64,000 nucleotides of DNA. Source: Bemisia tabaci (lineage: Eukaryota > Arthropoda > Insecta > Hemiptera > Aleyrodidae). A program made the position numbers and the translations under genes. The DNA lies in assembly GCF_918797505.1 (NCBI RefSeq), contig NC_092797.1, positions 33,927,372-33,991,371 of the forward strand, in the 5' to 3' direction. This document shows positions 59,501-64,000 of this stretch, piece by piece (positions within the stretch are counted from its first letter, which is position 1; every line of letters starts with the position of its first letter). A model generated the notes under the pieces. It had not been told where the DNA came from and searched no databases. It worked only from the letters and a program-made list of their open reading frames with translations.

Positions 59501-61174
59501 AGCCCTTAGTTTATAGTTCAGGAATCAGGTCTCTCATTCAGTTTATAGTACTTTCTAAATCCAATACCTTTTTTTTAGATGATCCATCTTGATGGTCCTG
59601 TAGATGTTGTCATGGCTTTGGCAAGAGATCAACTGCATAGTACTCGGTTAATTCTGGAATCAATTCATGCATCCGTTCATCAAATTTTGGTAAATATTTT
59701 CATCATTGTGGATCTTGTTATTTTCATTCTATCGTATTTGTAACTTTTTCTTGAATATAAAGCGTGGATAAAAATGTGTGCACCGCAACTACTGCCTTGT
59801 CTCTATCAACTGTACTTGGCTGCCATAGACAAGAGACTAGATATGCTCGGTGTGCAGCAACAAAGTGGGCTTGGACCCTGACTACAAAGCCTCGTAGAGT
59901 CCTTGCCAAATAAGTTAACACACTTTTAGACTGAGACAGAAGATCCGCTATCTTGCTTCTTGCGTTTACTTTATATGCACAAGTGGCGTCAGCTGATCTT
60001 CTGTTGCAGTCTAGAAGTGCATAAACTTATGTGGTGTAGGCTTTACCATCCTCCCTCTCCTCAAGGGGTAGCAGTCTCTCAGCTGAAGGTTCCTGGCTGA
60101 CTCCGCCAATCCATTCCACCCCTTGAGTATGCCAGTCCATTTCACCTGGACGTGTTCAGGAATGTCAGAAAACATACCACCCTAACACCATCCAGGAATG
60201 CAGAAATAAAGAATCACACCTATTTCAATTAAGGTGGATTTTATTGCTATAATATAATTATTTTGTATTAGGAGATTTCATTGTAGCATCTTCATATTCA
60301 AAACGGATTAGGAATTTAGTGAGGCTATCAATTCCTGTAGAACTCATACACAATAGTTCTTAGCACAACGTGCAGATCTTAAAAAAGTCTTTTAAATGTC
60401 CTCATGAACCTTTCCTCATCATGTCCATTTAAATGACTAGACAATGTATGAATTGAAGTATGTATTAAGCACCCATAAATTATTTTTACATCACATGTTT
60501 TCTCTTTCACCACTTTTCTTAACGGAGTAGATCTCCATTGTTTCGGAGTTGATCTCTCTCTGTTATTTCTTTAAAATGTTGTTTGGAAACACCTCCAAAT
60601 ATCAGATCCATTCTTTAGGTACAACAATAACAATAATGAATCAAAATTATGTTAAAAGGTGAGACAATTGGAATCGGGTGAATTGAACTAATGCGTAACT
60701 ACGATAATGAGGATACTTGCATATTATATTCTGGGTGAATTGAACTAATGAGGACCTACTACGATAATAAGGACACTTGCATATTATATTCTAGCCTCTG
60801 AACAGACTATCCAAACATAATAACTTATATAGTTTATTTTTCCACCTTTGCTCTAAGTGTATTAACAAACTTCGATAATGTGAGCCGATTACTTCAATGG
60901 CTATTGCTTCTGTTTTCAGGAACGTTTGATCAGCCGAGGAAGGCAACTGGCTGTTGAGGCTCAAGAGGCTGTTCAAAATAGTAATAGCATTGAGATGAAC
61001 AATATCACCAACGATTCTTCACCCAAGGAAGCTCAAACCACTGGAAACGACTCAACAGAACCAACTCCAGTCAATGACAATACTGAGGAGACTTATGCTG
61101 AAGAAGCCAAAGAGCAAGTTCCTTCGCAATCTGGCTCTGCCGGAAAAAGTAGTAAAGGGAGTGGCAAAAGTTGA
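53565..61174 (+). CDS. Perilipin (lipid storage droplet surface-binding protein, LSD-2-like)
   Basis: Seven coding exons join in phase: 53565-53687, 54461-54646, 55360-55564, 56643-56815, 57357-57614, 59579-59689 and 60920-61174. They give 436 residues. The ATG lies 8 bases after a TTCCAG acceptor, so the 5' UTR must have an upstream exon. The N-terminus has the PAT signature (SVERVASYPVVESGY, residues 16-30, then YYSKVK), followed by an amphipathic 11-mer-type stretch (residues about 42-170) and a helical region (about 190-350). An acidic Ser/Gly/Lys-rich tail ends SSKGSGKS. Perilipins coat lipid droplets in fat body and ovary and gate lipase access; PKA and AKH signalling regulate them in insects. 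The size and tail favour LSD-2 over LSD-1, but I cannot settle it without alignment. Confidence 0.87.
53688..54460 (+). other. Perilipin intron 1 (of the coding part)
   Basis: GTACGAG donor and TTTTTAG acceptor. No recognisable insert. Confidence 0.6.
54647..55359 (+). other. Perilipin intron 2
   Basis: GTAAGT donor and TTGAAG acceptor. It contains a run of about 14 C followed by A at 55070-55093. Otherwise unremarkable. Confidence 0.6.
55565..56642 (+). other. Perilipin intron 3
   Basis: GTAAGG donor and ATGTAG acceptor. The frame runs past the donor to 55743, so an unspliced transcript would give a short alternative end. No repeat recognised. Confidence 0.5.
57777..58400. mobile_element. 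624-bp foldback transposon in perilipin intron 5
   Basis: The ends read GGCCTGTTGCAAACTTTTGC and its complement. Similarity between the arms continues for more than 220 bp (AAGAGTTGTT, AAAAATCA, ATGAGC, CCCGCTTCAAAAA, GCACAGGTGAACATTT) and weakens only in the centre. No transposase frame and no clear target duplication. The intronic RNA could form a very long stem. Confidence 0.85.
58401..59578 (+). other. Rest of perilipin intron 5
   Basis: AT-rich sequence ends in a long T tract and TTTTTTAG acceptor at 59578. No exon or repeat recognised. Confidence 0.5.
59886..60046. mobile_element. MITE, family A copy 2, in perilipin intron 6
   Basis: The right half (AGCTGATCTTCTG, GCAGTCTAGAAGTGCATAAA, CTTATGTGGTGTAGG) is nearly the same as 30272-30316. 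The left arm (AAATAAGTTAACACACTTTT, AGACTG, AGAAGATC) is its diverged inverse. AAAGCC at 59886 mirrors GGCTTT near 60039. Confidence 0.8.
60047..60919 (+). other. Rest of perilipin intron 6
   Basis: This holds a direct duplication of about 60 bp: GGGTGAATTGAACTAATG and ACTTGCATATTATATTCT occur at about 60675-60733 and again at about 60733-60792. Otherwise nothing seen. Confidence 0.55.
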
Positions 61175-61915
61175 GCTTTTTAGTCGATGAAGTGTTTTAT
61201 GAATTATTTTTAATACCATTTAAGTTTAGGTTTTTTAATTGTTACACATGCATATTTATTCTGAATAGGTTTTACAAAGAAAACTTGGTGAATGCATTTT
61301 AATTTATGAAAATAATGATGGTGGTATCCGCTTTAAGATAGGAGTTACCCAACAATTAGGATTGTGCAAAAAAAAATCAAAGCATTATCATGCTCCTGCA
61401 TAGAACTTCAAGGAACCTCCAGCTTTCTAACATTTTAAATGTATCAGTAACTGTATGTTCCCGATTTTTTTTTTAAACTCCCCAGGTATTCTTTGTCTAA
61501 AATTTCAACAGAGCTTCTTTTTTACCTGCCTGTTATTCCATTGTAAATGGTAGAGACTGAAATTTGAATAATCTGAATCATACTTTTTTCATTTTTAGAT
61601 TAAACTTTTTAAAATCAAAATAAATTTGGATCATAATTATCGTTTGTTATGTAGGTCTGATAATTTATTTTCATGCTCAAAAGTTTTCTAATTACATCAT
61701 CGATGAACCTGGTACCTATGCTAATAGGAAATAATAAGTCAGCGCCAATTCTTGCATTAAGAAATTCTGGAATCTCATACTTATGAATACTGTTTTAATG
61801 GTTTTAAATTATAAGTGCAGTTATTGTTTTCTGTTCAAGTTTTAAACTCATGTAGAAACAAATATTTTTCAAGCATTTATAGTCTGTTTTGGAAATAAAG
61901 GAAAATAAGTTTTAT
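61175..61915 (+). other. Perilipin 3' UTR
   Basis: This follows the TGA at 61172-61174. AATAAA-type signals occur near 61619 and 61893 (GGAAATAAAGG), either of which could end the transcript. AT-rich. Confidence 0.5.
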
Positions 61916-64000
61916 TAAGGGTACCTTTTTTATCTCTTATATAATTTTAGACAGATACTGCGGTTGAAAATCCTAAAGTCAAGAGTAAATATGTACAAGT
62001 TTCAATTTAAAAATAAGATCTCAAAATGCTCATGATGCCGGAGACTGAAAAATTTCGCCTCTCATATTCTTTGTTTTGATTTGATGCAATTTTATTTAGA
62101 ATTGACTTGAATTTTAAGAACTAGCACACACCTTCTTGAGGAAACATGTTTAATTTTGGGGAAAAAATATATTAATAATAGCAAAACAATGTAGGCTAAT
62201 TAAGTAATTACATCAAAATTCAAATTATGAATGAGGAAAGCTAGCTCTACAATTGTAGCAAGACTTTTCCATATTGAAATTTATGGTTTTTACTTTTATG
62301 TAAATCTGGAGCAGTTGTGTGTTGGTTTTATTTTAGTAATCAACGAAACAACTTAGAATAATCCTCAGGCAAAGATAAAGCAATGAGAGATAGCTAGAAA
62401 AAGGTGAACGCTCTCAAAAATCTGTAGCTCATGAACATTTTAATGGCAGATTGGATCAAAACTAGCAAAATGGGAAGCAAGAGCTTTCTCTCTCAATAGT
62501 AACGTAAACAACTCAGGAAGACTCTTTGAAAAACTATCTTCTGTGGAAGATAAACAGTCTGATTCAGCAACTCACAAGTTATTAGTCTTACTAAACATTA
62601 AATTTCAAAAGAAGAGTGATTTAAACAGCCACTAGAGGGAATATTGACTAGAGGTTATTTGAACAGATTCTAGGTTAAACGCCAGACAAAATCTTTAATT
62701 CTTCAATCAAATCATTTCAATTTGGATATGATACAGAATTGCTCCACTGAAAGGCAAAACAAGTAGAATCAATTAGCCAAAGTCACTCTCATGCCTTTGC
62801 ATGGAGTTGCGGCTCAGACTGTCATGCATCATAAAATTGCCACCGTTGATCTGGAATCAGTTGTCAGAACCTCGATTTGAAAAAGTGTCCTTAATTCAAA
62901 ACGAACATGCTGAACATGTTTTTATTCAATTCAATTCTTTTTGAAAGACTTTATTTTTAATCATCCTCTTTCTATGATATATAATAAACTAATGATGGCT
63001 TCAATTCTTATGCCAATGATGAGAGGGGAGAGAGGAGTGTCTGACACTGCGCTGATTCGGAATGGTAATGCAGCTAGAGTGGAAGGTGTAAAGTAATAAG
63101 GATCTTTTATGGCAAATCTGGTGCAATACTTTGTTGGAGAAATTCTTTATCTTAAAGAACTCTCCACTAACTGTCAAGTAATCATAATTTTACCCCTTTT
63201 TTCTTTCGTTTATCTTTTTATCATTTTTCTTTGTTTTTGTTTTCACTATGTTCCTTTATAAACGGAAACTTCAATATCAATTTCATTATTTGATTGGTAT
63301 GGATTGTGATGAAATCGCATTTCCTGATAGTTTCATTAGGTATAAAATAATATTTTCTCTCTCATTTTCTATTTCCTTGTAATCTTTGAATTTGAACTTT
63401 GTATTTGTTTTATCAGTTTGAGTTTATCTGAGGCTCATTCTGTTAATCAGTTATCTGTCCAGGAATGTGGTGGAGACAGAAGTCCAAGACACAGTTGTGA
63501 GGCAAAGCGCCAAAGAGCTTGTTTGCTATCCTTACCAAGCACTTGTATGTTTTGTTTAGTGAGGGTTGAAAGTGCAAAGAGGACTGTAGCTTTAGTGCAA
63601 ATCAAAGATTAGCGTTTGTTTTTGAATATAATTACAGCCTTTCATTAATGTCGCAGGATCCTCTCATGTCTAGTTTTGTTCTCAATTCTTGTGTGGAATC
63701 AACACCATTGCTATTCTCCTGAGAAGGATCGAAATTTATCTCCAACGTGTAAGTGCAAAACCCACCGCAAATTTTTACCATGCCTGTCGCCCTCCACTAA
63801 TATATCTCAACAACAGTGCAATTATAGGTTCAGCAATAACTACTGATTTTAATTTTTTGAAAATATTACAATGTCTGAAAAGAAGTTTAAGTTCAGATGA
63901 TAGTTTTTACTCAAAATACAGAAACTATGTAGAGAAAATATGATAGGTCTGAAGATGAAAATTTTAAATCTTCATAAATTCTGCAGAATTCCACTCGCTT
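61916..64000. other. Right-hand flank, no gene recognised
   Basis: AT-rich sequence with a further AATAAA near 62983. Plus-strand frames at 63418-63612 and 63689-63943 show no domain, and neither fits the perilipin splice phase. A gene beginning beyond 64000 cannot be excluded. Confidence 0.45.

Noticed and set aside
63418..63943. Plus-strand frames after perilipin as alternative 3' exons
   Set aside because: After the acceptor-like TATCAG at 63417 the perilipin frame meets a stop within four codons, and the peptides resemble no perilipin tail.
1..64000. CRISPR array or prokaryotic operon
   Set aside because: No regularly spaced repeats, no operon-like gene packing, and all real genes are intron-bearing.

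Overview
The window looks like AT-rich nuclear DNA of an insect. The evidence is long introns with GT-AG borders, metazoan gene families and a dense load of miniature transposons. A sap-feeding hemipteran is my best guess, but that is inference. Nothing suggests a bacterial, viral or plasmid backbone.

Four protein genes can be built exon by exon with matching splice phases. (1) Minus strand, 111-7551: the N-terminal part of a CtIP/RBBP8-like DNA-end-resection protein, whose 3' end lies beyond base 1. (2) Minus strand, 12583-29594: cyclin-dependent kinase 12 (CDK12), with 14 exons, an RS-rich N-terminus, the whole kinase domain and the [12 protein letters not shown] extension. Further phase-matched exons at 9606-11494 may complete it or may belong to something else. 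(3) Minus strand, 34263-39954: metallophosphoesterase 1 (MPPE1/PGAP5), seven exons, 363 residues. (4) Plus strand, 53565-61174: a perilipin (LSD-2-like lipid droplet protein), seven coding exons, 436 residues. A possible untranslated first exon of perilipin near 40.9 kb would make 40.0-41.0 kb a head-to-head promoter shared with MPPE1, followed by a leader intron of about 12.5 kb.

The rest is introns and intergenic DNA full of mobile elements. The clearest are a non-autonomous Helitron (21726-22575) carrying a tRNA-like segment and four consecutive GC-rich hairpins; a 2.87-kb DNA transposon with inverted repeats of about 540 bp and a broken CXC-domain gene (43907-46776); and a 590-bp element with an 8-bp target duplication (51228-51817). 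There is also a tRNA-derived SINE (about 8405-8602) and at least a dozen MITEs and foldbacks. Several MITE families occur twice or three times inside this one window. The 43-53.5 kb stretch is an island of nested elements upstream of the perilipin coding exons.

The genes do not form an obvious pathway: DNA repair, transcription-coupled kinase signalling, GPI-anchor remodelling and fat storage. CDK12 is known to sustain expression of DNA-repair genes, but its proximity to the CtIP-like gene may be chance.
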